Positions 25,001-37,793 of a stretch of DNA of 64,000 nt are shown one piece after another. The notes below the pieces were generated by a model. The model searched no databases. It saw only the letters and a list, made by a program, of their open reading frames with translations, and was not told where the DNA came from. The position numbers were made by a program, and so were the translations under genes. Positions within the stretch are counted from its first letter, which is position 1. The number at the start of each line of letters is the position of its first letter. This DNA is from Taenia hydatigena (Eukaryota; Platyhelminthes; Cestoda; Cyclophyllidea; Taeniidae). The DNA lies in NCBI GenBank assembly GCA_036345935.2, contig JADWOT020000006.1, positions 3,723,543 through 3,787,542 on the forward strand. The letters run 5' to 3'.

Positions 25001-27673
25001 ATGCTTCGACTAGCGCATGATCTCGCATATGCTGTAGTGGCTTTCATTGGTTAGCATGCCAAGAGTGACGTCAATACACTTGCTGCCAGCGTCACAGATG
25101 TGTGACTTGTACATCGGGCCGTGTTATGAACAAACTGGTTGGGTGTAAAACAGTGGAATGTTCTTGGTCTGAAAAACAACTGCACATGTGTTAGCTTTTG
25201 AGCGCTATAAATAGTAAAACAATGAAGTGCCTGGGCCATAATGGCCGATTTTTCTCTCTGAGGTCCCGCTGACGATCGTGTTAATCCCGTGCGTTGACTA
25301 ATTCCCCTGGAGTATCCCAGTTTTACATTATGTTAATCGAAAAGCATTGTTTCCTTTTGGTAATCACACTAACCATCAGTTAATCTACTGATTTAGAAAC
25401 CGCTGGGAGCGTCTACGTTTCTATCGTACGAGACGAGGCAATCAACGGACGAGCAATGGTGATGGATCTGTAAGTTTTTCACCCTTGGAACCTCTATTTG
25501 ACCGGCCCTCATTTAATCACATATGCTCTTTAGCTAGAAGACATGGAGAGCAACTCGATGGAACAGAGAGCCAAAGGTAAGCTGTTGGCTTTAACTATCA
25601 CCGGATTGTTGGATTGTCATTGTAAAATTATGGCTTTGTACATATCTCCATAGAACGCATTTTCCGACTATTCGACAAGTCCCCAATCTGCATCCTACAC
25701 GAGTATTGTCAAAGCGTGTTGCATGTGCAGTCAACTTGCAAACCTCTGGTGATTGAAAATGACAAACAACTCTTCCACTACGCCATTGTTATCAACAATG
25801 TAACTTATCCTACTGGTTCGGGAAACAGCAAGAAGTTGGCTCGCTCTGAAGCTGGTTGGTTTGGGTTTGAATACTGTTTATATGTCACTAATTTCACCCG
25901 CATACATTTCCAAACCGTGGCTGATAAACTAAGCGCTTTGTTGTTCAAGGCCTGAGGAGATGTAAATTTGTCAATTCCTTGTCATGATCCTTACGTAATC
26001 ACTGTCCCCTGCTTTACGGTTTTTCTTTAATTGTGAAAACCTCATTTCCGCTTTCTGAGAACGATAAAGGACTGATTCTGCCGCCTTTTGGAGCCAACCC
26101 TGCTTTTTACGTTTCCCTCTTAGAGGGTTGCTTCATGAGAGCTAGCTTTAAATGTGCTCTTGTCAAAGTGATTCGTAAATTGATTTGCCTTCACAGACTC
26201 AGAGGTATTGTCTCCATTTCTCTGAAATAGGTAAAGGCTGGATCACTACACATTTGTTGTTGAGGCATCAATTAATGTGCAACAGATGTATGTTTGGCTA
26301 TTAAGTACTCGTAAAGGTAGCCACTTGTTTCGCTTCTGTCTCTTACAGCTCGCTTGGCCTTGTTTGAGATATTACCAGAGTACAAAGCATTTTTTGAGGA
26401 GAAAAAGCAATCCGGATCGCTGACTGTGGAGTCGTCTGGATCCATGCTTTCGGAGGCGGATCTCGACCTCTTTCGAGCAGTATCAGTTACGGATAGACAG
26501 GTGTATGACATAGTAACCACCAGACAGCTAAGCTGCGCCGCTCCATACACCATATTTGGGGAGTATGTCAAACGTCATTGCATTCCGGAGAATGATGTGC
26601 ATTCGAATATGAGTATTCACGGCAAGAACAATCACATTTATGAAATTAGTGTTGGTGAACATCGTGTACAAGTGAGTTGTTATTTGTACTCCTCCTCATT
26701 CATGTGGACTGAATTAGGTATTTGTGTAGGAATTTTAACCAGCAAAAAAAAAAAAAAAAACGAATTTGTTGACTAAAATTGCATGGGAACACAGGTATCC
26801 GCGGTCGGTGGTCGTACGATTTTTTTTTCATATGACTTTGTAGAGATTCACATTTTTGCAATTCATATGTCTCACTGTCAAGCTACCGGGCAACCCTCCA
26901 CCCTACTGTGTTTAAAGTCTCTCGTACTAATGTTCTAGTTTACTAAAAATTTTGCGTTCAAACTTTTTTTGCCTGCCTGTATTACTACTACTGCCAACCT
27001 CCATCTGAATTAACGACGCGCTGACCCGATGACATTTATGGCCATTGGATGTTGTACTGGCGACAGTTTAATTTGACTTAAAAGCCTGAACTTGATGAAT
27101 AGTCCGAAGGGGTTAAAGTACGTGATCTAGGTAGTAAACATCTGGATCATTGTGGCGGTAAAACGCGGATAAGGAAGTACATGATTTAATCCATGAAGAT
27201 GATTTCTTTGATAGCTGTTTGAAAAGCTGACTGTGGCGATACTTTTTGTAGGTGCATTGCAAAAATAAGCGTGCTGGTCGCAACTACGCAGCTCAGGAGA
27301 TGCTAGCTAAGCTGCATCCACAGGTTAGAACTTGGGCTGACCTTCTTGAACTCTACGGACCGAATACTAAGCCTGACAGGAAGTCGGATAACGAAGCTAT
27401 CCTCGATGCACAGACAAGGCACTCGAACTCGGTCAAAACAGGCGTGATTCGTATTTTGAAGGCAAAAATGCTAGAATTGAGCAATCAGTGGGTAAGTTGT
27501 CGTTTCTATTAATCTGAATGTTCTCCTCTTAGGAGGCGGCTGAAGATGGGAAACGAAAGGGAAAGTTCAATGTTTCACCCAATCATCTTCCCGTTGTCCA
27601 TTTCCATCCGGATTCCCTCACTAATCTGTATGCCTACCCACCACCTGATCCCTCCTGCTCAGAATCGACTTGA
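22050..27673 (+). CDS. DGCR8: Microprocessor subunit DGCR8 / Pasha
   Basis: RNA-binding partner of Drosha that recognises primary microRNAs in the nucleus. Exons: 22,050-22,170, 22,647-22,873, 22,962-23,250, 23,473-23,555, 23,887-23,996, 25,397-25,469, 25,534-25,576, 25,654-25,854, 26,349-26,671, 27,252-27,491, 27,533-27,673; 1,851 nt, exactly 616 codons plus stop. Domains: a WW-like dimerisation/heme region (LPENWVKLLHDSG about residue 48; IPCLNY about 98, matching the vertebrate heme-ligand Cys motif IPCLHY); an acidic low-complexity stretch (about 160-200); dsRBD1 (ICILHEY through KKLARSEAARLALFEILP, about 325-392); dsRBD2 (APYTIFGEYVKRHC through NKRAGRNYAAQEMLAKLHP, about 445-515); and a C-terminal tail. 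Shorter than human DGCR8 (773 aa). The start follows an acceptor-like site at 22,044; an in-frame ATG at 22,017 is less likely. Intron 5 (1,400 nt) carries a piggyBac-like element. Confidence 0.92.
24433..24676 (+). CDS. piggyBac transposase C-terminal Cys-rich domain, potential alternative 3' exon
   Basis: The open frame of 81 codons from an AG acceptor at 24,431-24,432 has a zinc-binding signature: RCRVC, then YACEIC about 15 residues later, then GLCVDKCFKIYH. CxxC-CxxC-CxxxC...H spacing with the ending CFKIYH is typical of piggyBac transposase C termini. Splicing the DGCR8 exon ending at 23,996 (phase 2, last bases AG) to A at 24,433 makes AGA and continues in frame without a stop to TAA at 24,674-24,676. 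The acceptor has a strong pyrimidine tract, and AATAAA overlaps the stop. It may be a relic, or an exapted terminal exon giving DGCR8 residues 1-276 plus this domain. No N-terminal transposase sequence is present upstream. Confidence 0.6.
24668..24673 (+). terminator. Poly(A) signal at the end of the transposase ORF
   Basis: AATAAA overlaps the last codons and stop of the piggyBac-derived frame, inside DGCR8 intron 5. If it is recognised with the acceptor at 24,432, transcripts would terminate here instead of continuing to DGCR8 exon 6. Confidence 0.45.
26744..26760 (+). repeat. Poly(A) tract of 17 nt in a DGCR8 intron
   Basis: An uninterrupted A17 run lies in the intron between the 26,349-26,671 and 27,252-27,491 exons. 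It could be the 3' tail of an old retroposed sequence, but I see no target-site duplication or recognisable body upstream, so it is listed only as a homopolymer. Confidence 0.6.
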
Positions 27674-27715
27674 GTTGCGCCTTGTTTTCCAGATCTGTAT
27701 AGTTTGACTGATTGT

Positions 27716-27721
27716 AATAAA
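27716..27721 (+). terminator. Poly(A) signal AATAAA of DGCR8
   Basis: A canonical AATAAA lies 43 nt after the DGCR8 stop codon (27,671-27,673), followed within about 20-30 nt by a GT/T-rich stretch suitable as a downstream element. Confidence 0.7.
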
Positions 27722-29041
27722 ACGCTTTCAATTTGCGTTGTTTTCTCTTTTTGGTTTTGAGCTAAGGTGATAAACTTCTAAGATGAATAACCGGTCCGTT
27801 TGATATTCGGTGGCAGTTCTAGTGGTTCTACCAAAGGAGTAAAAATTAAATCAATGTGGACTAGTTTTTGCAAACCTTAAGTTACTGGGCCGTTTGTGTC
27901 CCATGACCGCTTCCCCTGTTGGTGTATCTCTATGCCTGGATCTGCTATGGCTTCATTAGGATTTTGTAGCCACACTGAAGCCTGTTTTATTATATCAAGA
28001 TAAATCGGATTTCCGGAGGCAAAAAAAAACAGAAAACAAGATACTCACTTTCAACTTTAATTAGGATTAAGGTTAGAAGGTGCAAAGCCGCGTTTCTTTA
28101 GTACTGCTCGAAACTTGGTTTGTAATACTTATGTTCTTTGAATGTGCTTCGTGTGCCATAGGCGGGACGACAATTTGAATCTGGTTGCGGAGCGGCGCGG
28201 TGACTCTCTTATCCATAATAAAGACGCCGAAGTGTGTTCAGACCTCTAATAACAAGGGCGGTAAAAGGGAAGAGAGAGAACACTCTACATGGTTCTGCTC
28301 TAGAGATGGTTTACATCTTAGATGGCAATTACAGGGCATGTGAGGCGGTGATCGCTACTAACGTTCGTTCCTCATTGCCGAAGTTATCATAAGAAGGAAG
28401 GTAGAAAGGTTAGAGCTTCTGGAACTCCACATATTTCAAGCAGCATATTGGTGGGGCGATGCTTCACACGCGCCAGTCGCACCATCAGCTCACCAACCCT
28501 TCTTCAGATTCTTAATAATGTTATGTATCCCATAACGCCTGCATGCAAGAATCGACCATCCTAGTGCATCTGTAGAGATTCGACAATTTGTCTAACAATG
28601 AGGCCACGCCGTTCCTTGAGGGTTGTACTGATACTTCGAGACATAACCATCAGAGCATGCCAATGAAATCATGACTAATTGGTACGTTAATAGCATTAGC
28701 TCCGAGGCTACTCAGCCCCTAGAGTCTACTCCGACTTGGTAAGGACATCAAGCCTTGTTAAAAAGATGTTTAACATTAACCAAGTTTAGGCTTAATTCCA
28801 AAGTTTTAAATTCCTTCTATAGCAAAATGAATCTTGCAAAGATGCGCAACATTCTGACTGCTCGTGAAACCGAGTGTCTTGTAAAATTTTGCCGTGCTGC
28901 CGCCATATTCTAAGCTCGGGCTAAATGCATTTAACCTGTATCTGCTTTATTACAAGAGACTTTGGTTTTTGATAAAAAAATATCCTCATGCGATACGCTG
29001 GCTAAAATTATCTTTCTAGGTCGCTGCATACAACGACCTGT
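27722..29041. other. Intergenic between DGCR8 and GCP3
   Basis: No coding exon is supported. An ATG-initiated short frame at 28,827 (starting MNLAKMRNILTARETECL) precedes a possible donor, but its splice phases do not join the next acceptor at 29,020 in a usable frame, so it is more likely 5' non-coding or chance. The acceptor at 29,020, which follows a T-rich tract, lies 21 nt before the ATG chosen for GCP3. Confidence 0.45.
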
Positions 29042-32000
29042 ATGCTTACTGCCTTTTCTGACGAAGAGGTTGCTGATCTAATTAGGGCCGTCTTTGGTGA
29101 CAAATTAAGTAATCATTGTAAGTGTTTTATCGGCAGAATATTCTTTTGAGGTTTCAAGTTATACTCTGCATATGCCGTCCAGATTCTAAACAGGTAATAG
29201 CTCAAAACTTGTCAGAAGCAAATTCAGGAACCCAAAGAACTACACTGTCCCTCTTGACATAAAACCAGATAGTTTAGGTATGATTTGCTGCTTTGTTTGC
29301 CATCTATTGTTTCTAGGCTTTATCCCATTGCTTAGTTCTGTGGCCATTCGACATCGGCTAAAGCTACTTCAAAGCCTAGTAGGTATTTTCGCACTACATG
29401 ACCACATTTACAACCTGTACTTTTTTGTAGGCTCCACAAAGAAGTTTTGGAGAAATATTTTTATTCTTGGTTTTGCTTAAACGCGACCGTATCTCATCCC
29501 CCGCACCAATTTCATTCCAACCTTCTGAAAGGGCAATTCTGAAGCAGATTAACAATAATAGTATGTCTGCCGGACACTCAACGCGAAGTCATAGTTTTCG
29601 TCCGTAAGAATATTCTTAAATATAGGCATTTTATGAACTTTTCAATTCCTGTTTTTTGGCTATGGTCAACGCGCTGTTATGTAATGGCTGATTTGTTGGA
29701 CTTGTATTTATATTACATGCTAGCAGATTCGCATTTTTTGGTAGCCCTTTTATACAAAACCAACAGCACTCATCATCATTAGTGATTTTTGTGTTTTTTT
29801 GGCCTAAGACCCTTCTCAATGCGCTTTAAAAATGTATGGATTTGTTACGGATGTTCAGGTTTGTTAGGAGACTATTAACATTTGTAGCAAACTTAAGCCC
29901 TTTCTTTGCTGAATTTATGCTCGACCCCATCGTACTTCCATACTCGTAATTTTTATATTTAGCTGATTTATATTTACGATCTATTTGAATCTACTGAGTC
30001 CGTGACTAGATACCTGAAAATTAATAACTTGAAAGTTGTATAATCGTCTAGTTTTACTAGAAATCCTTCCGATGGGCTTACTACAGACGCATCTTCAAGC
30101 CGAGGCTTCGCGTCAGGTCGCCAAACGCCAACATCACTTTGGGGCACCCACTCAACTGCGAGCACCTTTGACCGTGGTCTTGGTAGCCGTCGTGCTTACC
30201 GTGCGGCATCTTCAAGCAAGTGTACGGCATTCTTTTTTGAAACATCCTCTTTTACTCAGATAATTTTTTGCACACAAATGACTGAAGCAGAATTTCTGAA
30301 TCTTGCGTAAAATTATCTTTGATATCAATGGGGCTTGTTCGAACTCCTAAAAAACAATCAAATTGGTTGGCCTGAACCCAGTTAATATACTTACATGAAG
30401 TGTTTTTTGCATGGGTTTGATGGATTTTTATCAACTCTGAGATTTCAACTTGGATGGGTTTATTATAGTTCGATGAGCATGTAACGAAAGTGATACGTGT
30501 TCTTAGTCGCATAACTGGACACCTTTTTTGGATGCTGTTAGCCGCTGTGAAACGATTTCGTAGACCATCTTATTCTTTTAGCCAACTCATCTGTCTCACC
30601 GGTTGAACAGGATTTACTAAGAGAGGCCATTCTCACTCTCTCGGGGGCAAGTGGCTCCCTGATTCAATATGATCCCACGCTAGATGCTTTCACGGTGCGT
30701 TCTCCTTTGATTTTATCGCTGAAAATATGCAAGAACATAAAACCCCCATCAGCACAGGAAGCCGTTAGAGAATCTTCAGAATTCCTACTTTACCGATATG
30801 GAAATATATTTTTTTCAATAAATGCTATACATTGATCGTTCCACAATGTTAAGAGGTACTGTTTGGTTGTGGGCGGCTACCTAAGTTTTTGGAGCTTTTG
30901 CGCATGACATCAGGTTTATTTCTTCTTTTTTTAGCCTGCCTCAAACCTTACCCTCTCTCCGTCCGTGCAGACGCATATATTGCGTATATCGGTATGTGGT
31001 TGGCTCTACAATCGGATTAGAAGTTTCGTGGATGGTGTTCGTGACGACCCGAACTCTGGAAAAGTTGCGCTTTCATTGGCTCTTTCGATCGACGAACAGT
31101 TGACTGAGTACCTCCGATTAGTTACCACACTTGAAGTAAATTCCCATTCTCTGCACAATTGTATCACACAGTTTGCCTTAAAACTGCAACAAATTCAACA
31201 GGACTGTGCGTTTATTTGAAATTTCTATCCCTCTTCAAGGCCCAAATGAACCACGATTTGGATACAGAAAAATTCGGTACCAATTTGAATTCTGAAATTG
31301 CGTCTCGGCAATTTTCTTCGGCTGCTCCGTCGATGCATTCTTTGGTGGATGGTAGTCAATCAGAAACGGGTCCAAGCAAGCAACCGCTAACACTGGTGCA
31401 GCTGTCACATTGGCTTATGGAGCCCAAAAGACGTCTCAAGATCCTTGCCTCGCTAGCCGACATCTGTGCGCCGTTAAAGGGTGGAGCACTCGTATCCAAG
31501 GTATTCGAGCAGTTCTCTAGTTTAATGCCGCCTTTTTCCTGATGTATGTCATGTATCCTCTCGAGATTAAGATCTACCAGGATGAGGATTACATGTGTGT
31601 TTCACTACAAAATGCTATTTTATGATCGTCTGATTCGTTTTTGGACTAGCCAAATGCTTTGTCATTATACAGTCTTGATGTCAATTCACATTCTTTCCTT
31701 TAGAGTAGTAACTTGTGCTTTCCGCCATCTTAGAGGCATATCTAAGGACAATTTCGTCAAGTTCCTTCGTTGAATCAGCACTTTAGTGAATGTACGAAAA
31801 GGTCACTAAAAGGGGCGGGAAGAACTACAACCTAACGAATGGGAGTTATTTACGAAACACTAAATGTCTCTTGGATGGCGAGCACGTTGGATTACTCTGG
31901 AAACCAATAAAAAGGTTGTCATGATAGTGTACCAGCTGGCCATGTCTCCCTTGTTCTCCCTTCTAGGTTGTGGCAACTTGCTACAGACTCATAGGCTGTC

Positions 32001-35000
32001 TCATCGTTAATGTCTGATTTTGTTTTCACTGAGCATTTCATGAGCTACCACTTGTTAAGCGGTGCACTTAAACCTCCAATGGCCCTTGTAAACCACAAAT
32101 TTCATTTTCAAGTCTCCCAGGCAACGGCCATTGTTTTTATTGTATAATCGGCTGTCCAATTATTTTCACGGTTTTGAAAATGGATCAATCGCATACGGGG
32201 CTCGATGCATGGAAGGCGCTTACTTCACTTTACATTTGTATAAACTATTTATTTTTGTGTACTTTAAAGTTTGCCCACTCTTTCCGATTGTAGGTGTATG
32301 AAATGAGCCAAAACGGTGGCCCACAAATTCAGGCAATGCTCACCACCATCCTTGTTAACGTCACACGAACTATCTTCGAAATGATTTCTCTGTGGATTTA
32401 TGACGGTCGACTTACGGCTGACACCAACCAGGAATTCTTCATCACAGTCAATCCCTCTGTGGACAACTCGAATTTGTGGACCGATAAATATGGTCTTCGA
32501 AAGTCTATGGTTCCTGTTTTTATTCGTAAGGAACAGGCTAGAAAGGTTCGTCTGTCTCTACTTTTGAAGTGAATACTCACACTTGGCGATGACGATCTGG
32601 TGAAAATGATTTGCATATGCTCATTGTACCACCGATATTTTATGACCAGGTCTTAAACTGTGCCTAGTTGTGTGCTTTTGGATGGTCCTACGCATGCAAC
32701 CTTCTAAGTCCGTCTAATTTTTTTTAAAATCCAGATTCTGCTGGTCGGAAAATCTGTCAACTTTCTTACGCATGTCTGCGACGATTCTCTTGTATTCAAA
32801 GACCTAGAGGCGATTCGCAATACACGATTGAAACGAAGTAAGTTTTGTCGTTTTGTGTGGCGACCTGCTAGTTGTATTTTGTATTGTGCAGATTTGGCAT
32901 TAATGCGATTCTTTTTTGCAGTTGAGTCTATCTTCGATCAAGTGTTTGATAATTCCTTCGACCGAATGATCTCCACCGCCTATACTCATGTCTCCAAGCA
33001 CCTTCTTAGAATCCTATTTGACAAATATCACTTCGTGGATCATCTGACGGTAAACACTTCGAATGGCGAACTTATTCACTGTAAACCGAGTCATGCTCTT
33101 AAGGAACACAAATTCGTGCTTTGATGGGTTTCATAATGCCTTCCATATTCGATCTATGTTATCATTCAGCATGCGGGAATTCCCGTCTTTTGCATTTGAT
33201 CAGGCCTGCCGAAAGTTCCTGCTCTTGGGTCAGGGTGATTTCATTCAACGTCTGATGGACCTACTGGAGTAAGTCTACTTTGCACCCGTTTATCATCCTT
33301 TTCTGCTATCTATAGGCATCGTGAAGTAAACTGAGCAGATGTAAATGGTATTCAACGTAGCCTGCTCTCCAACTGAATGTTCCTTCTCAAAAATAAATTA
33401 CTCCAAGTGCAAGCTCCTTTCCGCAGCCTAGAATACAATTACACTGACTGTGAATATGTGATTTCTCACTCAATTTTATTAATTAATATTCCTTTTTGTG
33501 TGAGATTCTTTTTTAATGAAGTTCTTGGGAAAATTTTTGAACGCTTGACGTGAAACGTGCTCACACTTCTCAGAGTTTCATCCCGTTGCGTAGAACCCTT
33601 GTAACTACTTCACCGAATTCACAAGCGTTGATTTTGCAACTGTTTTTGGCATGGAATAACAAAACTGCAGCCAATTTGTCCTCTTCTTTCTTTGGGAAAT
33701 AGGCCGGAGCTTGGGTTGCCCGCGGAGGATGTAATGCGCCATCGTCTTAACGAAATACTGGAGACGGCGATTCGTGACACCAACGCGCAATACGAGGACT
33801 CGGAAATTCTCCAAAGACTGAATGTCGAGATCCTCGAGACTGCTGATGGTAGGTGGCTGCTTTTTTGTGTACCTTAAACCAGATTTTCAAAGCCTTCATT
33901 GCATCGGTTTCGTTGACCTGGGCCAGGCAACAGTGGCCCTTTCACCCGTCACCCAATGGCATTGCCTTCTTTATGGCTTTCAGTGCTGTTGTTAGGCACA
34001 CAAAGAAGAGAATGGCACGTACTGTGCATATTACTTAATCTCAGGGGCGTTTTTGATGAAGTGAGGTTTTAATGTTTTTATTTTGTGATCTTAGCATGGC
34101 GTACCATCAGCCCATTAAATTAAACTGTGTACTGACTCAGTGTATTGTAGGGAAGTAGTAGAGGAAGTTATAAAATGTACAGGTCTGGAGGCAAATTAGG
34201 TGGGAGCGTGAGTAGAGCCATCGTTTTTTATAGTGCTTATGTGATGATGGAGTGTGATGTGATTTTCTGCGGAGTGATATAACTTTCTTTTGATATTAAT
34301 CGGCACTGAGTCAAGAGGTATGGTGACTTACGTTTTACACCTTCGGTGAGCTTCCAATAATGGATAATGATTGTGTAATTGTGCAATATTCCCATTCAAG
34401 GTGACAGCGGCTGGGACATCTTCTCCCTGGGCTACACAGTTGACGGTCCTCTCTCCACTATATTCACCCCTGACTGCCGTCTCTTCTACCTGAAGGCCTT
34501 CAGCTTCCTTTGGCGTCTCAAACGCATGGAATTCGCCCTGAGTGCATTGTGGCGCGATCAACTCCTGCTCGCACGTCTGCCTCACGGGCTTTCCGCAGAC
34601 CTCACACCCGTCCTCCATGTAGTCCAACTTCTTGGTGCAGAGTTCCGCCACTTTGTCTTGCAGTTGCAGTACTATGTCAATTTCGAGGTACGTTTTAGTC
34701 ATTCTGCCATCCGCCTGAGTCACCTCTGTGGGTGTTAGTGGGCACTACGGACCCGAAAGCGCCTTCACTATAATCATGGGATGTGGATTATTTTATTTCT
34801 TAATTTAAGTGTCGTTCTTGCCTCTTCTTGTGAGCATTCTTTCGCCTCAGTCGTGTCAAAAACCTTCTAGCGAATTCCTTTCTACTGGGAGACAAAAAAA
34901 TAATCTGCATCATATGGCGAAAATGCACTTTGTTTAATCGGTATTTGGGCAGGTACGGACTCATATGGCAGATGTAATGGAGCTTGGAAGGTGGGAAATG

Positions 35001-36411
35001 GAGTTAGGAGGGATGTTTGCAGCAAAGTAACATGAAAGTAAAAACAATGTCGATTTCCCCCATTCTATTCTCCTTCAATCAAATATTGCTTGCAATTTTT
35101 GATGCTGAGATGCAGTTTCGGTGTTCCATTGGTTGTGAACCCTTACCTATTCAGTGTTCCATAAAAGATGCCTTTGCCTGACATTATGGCATGGTATGCA
35201 TCCAACGAAAATTAAGATTGTCACTTATTTAAAATTGACTCCCCAACATTGCAACCAAGGCATCATACAGGCCCGAAAGTATCTTCCTCATAGACGTGTA
35301 AGGCAACTGAGAGACCAGGTATTTAGTATGCATGAACAGGACCAAGTACATAGCCTGCCCAATAGTAGTAAAGTTGGCGAATAAGTAGACCTATGCATCA
35401 ATAGGTAGTTACTTTAAAAAGGCTTTATCATGGGGTTAATTTGGGTCTTCATGCATCACATTTTCCTCCAGACCATAAGTATCGCATTGTATCTTGGCAA
35501 GTCTTTGCTTTCATAGGCTCTGGAGTGTGCTTGGGTGGCTTTGGGTGCTAAGCTTCACTCCGCAAACGATCTGGACGAGGTCATTGAGGCCCACAAGGCA
35601 TTTCTGAGCAATGTAATTTCTCGTTGCCTGTTGGATCAGAACTCGAGGGATCTTCGATACCACTTGAGGGCCATCTTCGATGTAATTGTCAATTTCTCTC
35701 AGCTCAATCAGGACCTACAGGATTTGGCTACGGACGAACTGGCGATCAGATCGCAGTTGCAGGACGAGGTCAGTCTTAGTACCAATTTATTCTTTCGTGC
35801 CTTGTATCGTGAATAAGCCCCCTTAGCTGCAGGATTCGAAATGTTTGCGTGGGTCCAGGTCTAATCGTTATCTGGCATAACTTGATGCTGTCGGTCTGCT
35901 ATTTAGATTGATGCCTCAGCAAGAACAGGACAGTGGGGAACATGCGACACTCCGGAAAGTCGGGAGATGGCCAGACGTAAGGTATTCATTGAGGCCACTG
36001 TCAGTCCGTTGATTGCACGAATTCGTGTTCTTGCATCCAGCTATAGGGTGAGTTGTTTGGATTCTACTATTCAAGTGTTTACGTGCAGTTAATAGTGCTA
36101 TGGTAGACATTTTAAAAGGCAATATTTTATTTAATCCAGTTTCTTTGTTTATCTGACTAAATTGGTAACTTTGTGCAGCCACTTTAGCGCATTCGATGTG
36201 CATGGCTCTGAAACTATACATCTTCTTGCGATGAGATCAGCTCTCGGCCCTTATTTATATCTTCAAACATCGTCCTTTGGTTTCTTCCATTTAGAGCATG
36301 GTTACAGAGTTTATGAGCATGTTGCAGAACCACACCGATCAGAACCTACGTCTGCTGGTTCAGAATCTCAACTTCAATGTGCACTACATTGACGGTTTCA
36401 TGGAGGCTTGA
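29042..36411 (+). CDS. TUBGCP3: Gamma-tubulin complex component 3 (Spc98 family)
   Basis: Core subunit of the gamma-tubulin complex that nucleates microtubules at centrosomes. Confident exons: 30,582-30,694, 30,935-31,135, 31,240-31,500, 32,294-32,545, 32,735-32,837, 32,922-33,049, 33,204-33,268, 33,703-33,848, 34,401-34,687, 35,517-35,768, 35,907-36,047, 36,295-36,411, all joining in frame. Landmarks match human GCP3: ISVCGWLYNRIRSFVDG (start of GRIP1), LWTDKYGLRKSMVPVFI, ILLVGKSVNFLTHVC, RKFLLLGQGDFIQRLMDLLE, GDSGWDIFSLGYTVDGP (start of GRIP2), ISRCLLDQNSRDLRY and a C-terminal NLNFNVHYIDGF. N-terminal exons are probable: 29,042-29,117, 29,194-29,277, 29,317-29,378, 29,431 to about 29,560, and a Ser-rich linker ending 30,221 whose 5' edge is unclear. 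Total is about 860 aa, close to the 907 aa human protein. The start is the weakest part of the model. Confidence 0.9.
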
Positions 36412-37793
36412 AGCATCACATATCAATGCCAAGTTTTTCAGCTCATTTTCTTAACATGTACATCCACCACGGTCTGCACAGATCATGAGTAACAGATTAT
36501 TTTCGATGCAATCTGAATGTATTCATCTTGCACATGTAATGATTGGGTGTTTTGTGTTACCTTTTACACTGAGTCGAATCGAGTTTGTACGCAGACCTTT
36601 TTTAGTTGCTATGGCCTGGGAGAGTGGTGCTCCACTGGGGGGCATTAGGTACACTCCTCCGGTAGCCCGACGGTCGGGTCTTTGCATCATGCATAGCCAG
36701 GTTCATCGCTTGCGCTGGTTTGACTTGATTTGTTTTCAGTTAAATCTGTCGCAAGCCGACGCTTGAAGTAGGACAGCTGGCTTTCCGTGGTCTCCGGTAA
36801 GGGGGTGGGTTCTAGACTCGTTCAGTTGGGTTTAGGTTCTTGAAGATGTTCTTAGGCCGGGGATGGGCGCATAGTCTCAACCAGGTAGTGGAGTCGCTGT
36901 AGGGCTTATTTCATCGCACGTTGTCAGTTGGCAGCATCTTTAAGGCTATGAAAGGTACCCAAATATATTATAATATTTCTCTCGGTCAGCCATTCTAATA
37001 TTCAATGTACTCACCATTTAACAATTAATCTATGGTACAATTTGCAATATGAATTGCAGTGATATAGATTAAATTAAATGTCTAACACAAGTCTTCTCAC
37101 AGTTTAAATGCGCCGATTCAGTCGTGTATGCTATGGTTCTCTAGGGCTGGAAAGGCAAGATTTGATGGGATTTTGGAATGCTGTTGCATGTTTCAAGTTC
37201 TTCCTTTTAAAACTAGCTTGTTTCTTTGCAGCAACCATTTCTAAATACTATGGATGGGGTTATGGCGTATCAGCGCGGTCTTATGATCAGAATCCCTTCC
37301 ACCACTTTATTACCTAGGCGCAAATATTGGGGACCTGCTGTAACTAAGCTGAGATATTCCAGGTGTGCTGTGCTGGTTGCCTTTCCGGCTGTTAACTTTA
37401 CGATGGCATCTTCGGGTACTTTCGCCTGTCCAAAAAACTGTACTTTGAAGGGTTGGCGAGGCGTCCGTACAGTTCGCGTTTTGTAGACTTCCGCTCTTGG
37501 CATTTCTGGGGCTTTTTGCATTGCTCATAGGTTTTTGTTGTAATTAAGGAGCATCAGATCCAAAAGCGCCCTCTTGTGTTATTTCCTCTGCTTATTAATC
37601 CCTATACTTTAGCAGGCTACTTTTAAGTATTTTCATGCTACGTATTGTGTAGTTTGTGTTTTTTTTCGACTTACCTGCGGTGTATGCAACCAGTTTACTA
37701 GTCGCTCAGTATTACACATTTACTAATTAGCTATTTCTTCCTTTGGTTTCGCCCATTGTATTTTTCTCATGACCAGGTCGTCCTCTGAAGACG
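36412..37793. other. Intergenic between GCP3 and bS16m
   Basis: No exon is supported. At about 36,600-36,950 the sequence is richer in GC than its neighbours, with a short perfect hairpin (CCCGAC-G-GTCGGG near 36,668) and a second one nearby (AGTGG-TGCT-CCACT near 36,624), which may mark a decayed mobile element. An 83-codon minus-strand frame at 37,270-37,521 has no recognisable similarity. Confidence 0.4.

Noticed and set aside
28827..28910. ATG-initiated short frame as first GCP3 exon
   Set aside because: None of its possible donors gives a phase that joins the acceptor at 29,020 in an open frame; the ATG at 29,042 works without it.
36590..36960. GC-richer segment with two small hairpins as a mobile element
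   Set aside because: No terminal repeats, target duplication or coding remnant could be identified, so it is described only under the intergenic entry.
37270..37521. 83-codon minus-strand frame as a downstream exon of the Ig gene or a separate gene
   Set aside because: No similarity to Ig, EGF or LG domains. It would require the bS16m gene to be nested in an intron, and overlapping frames are open on both strands.
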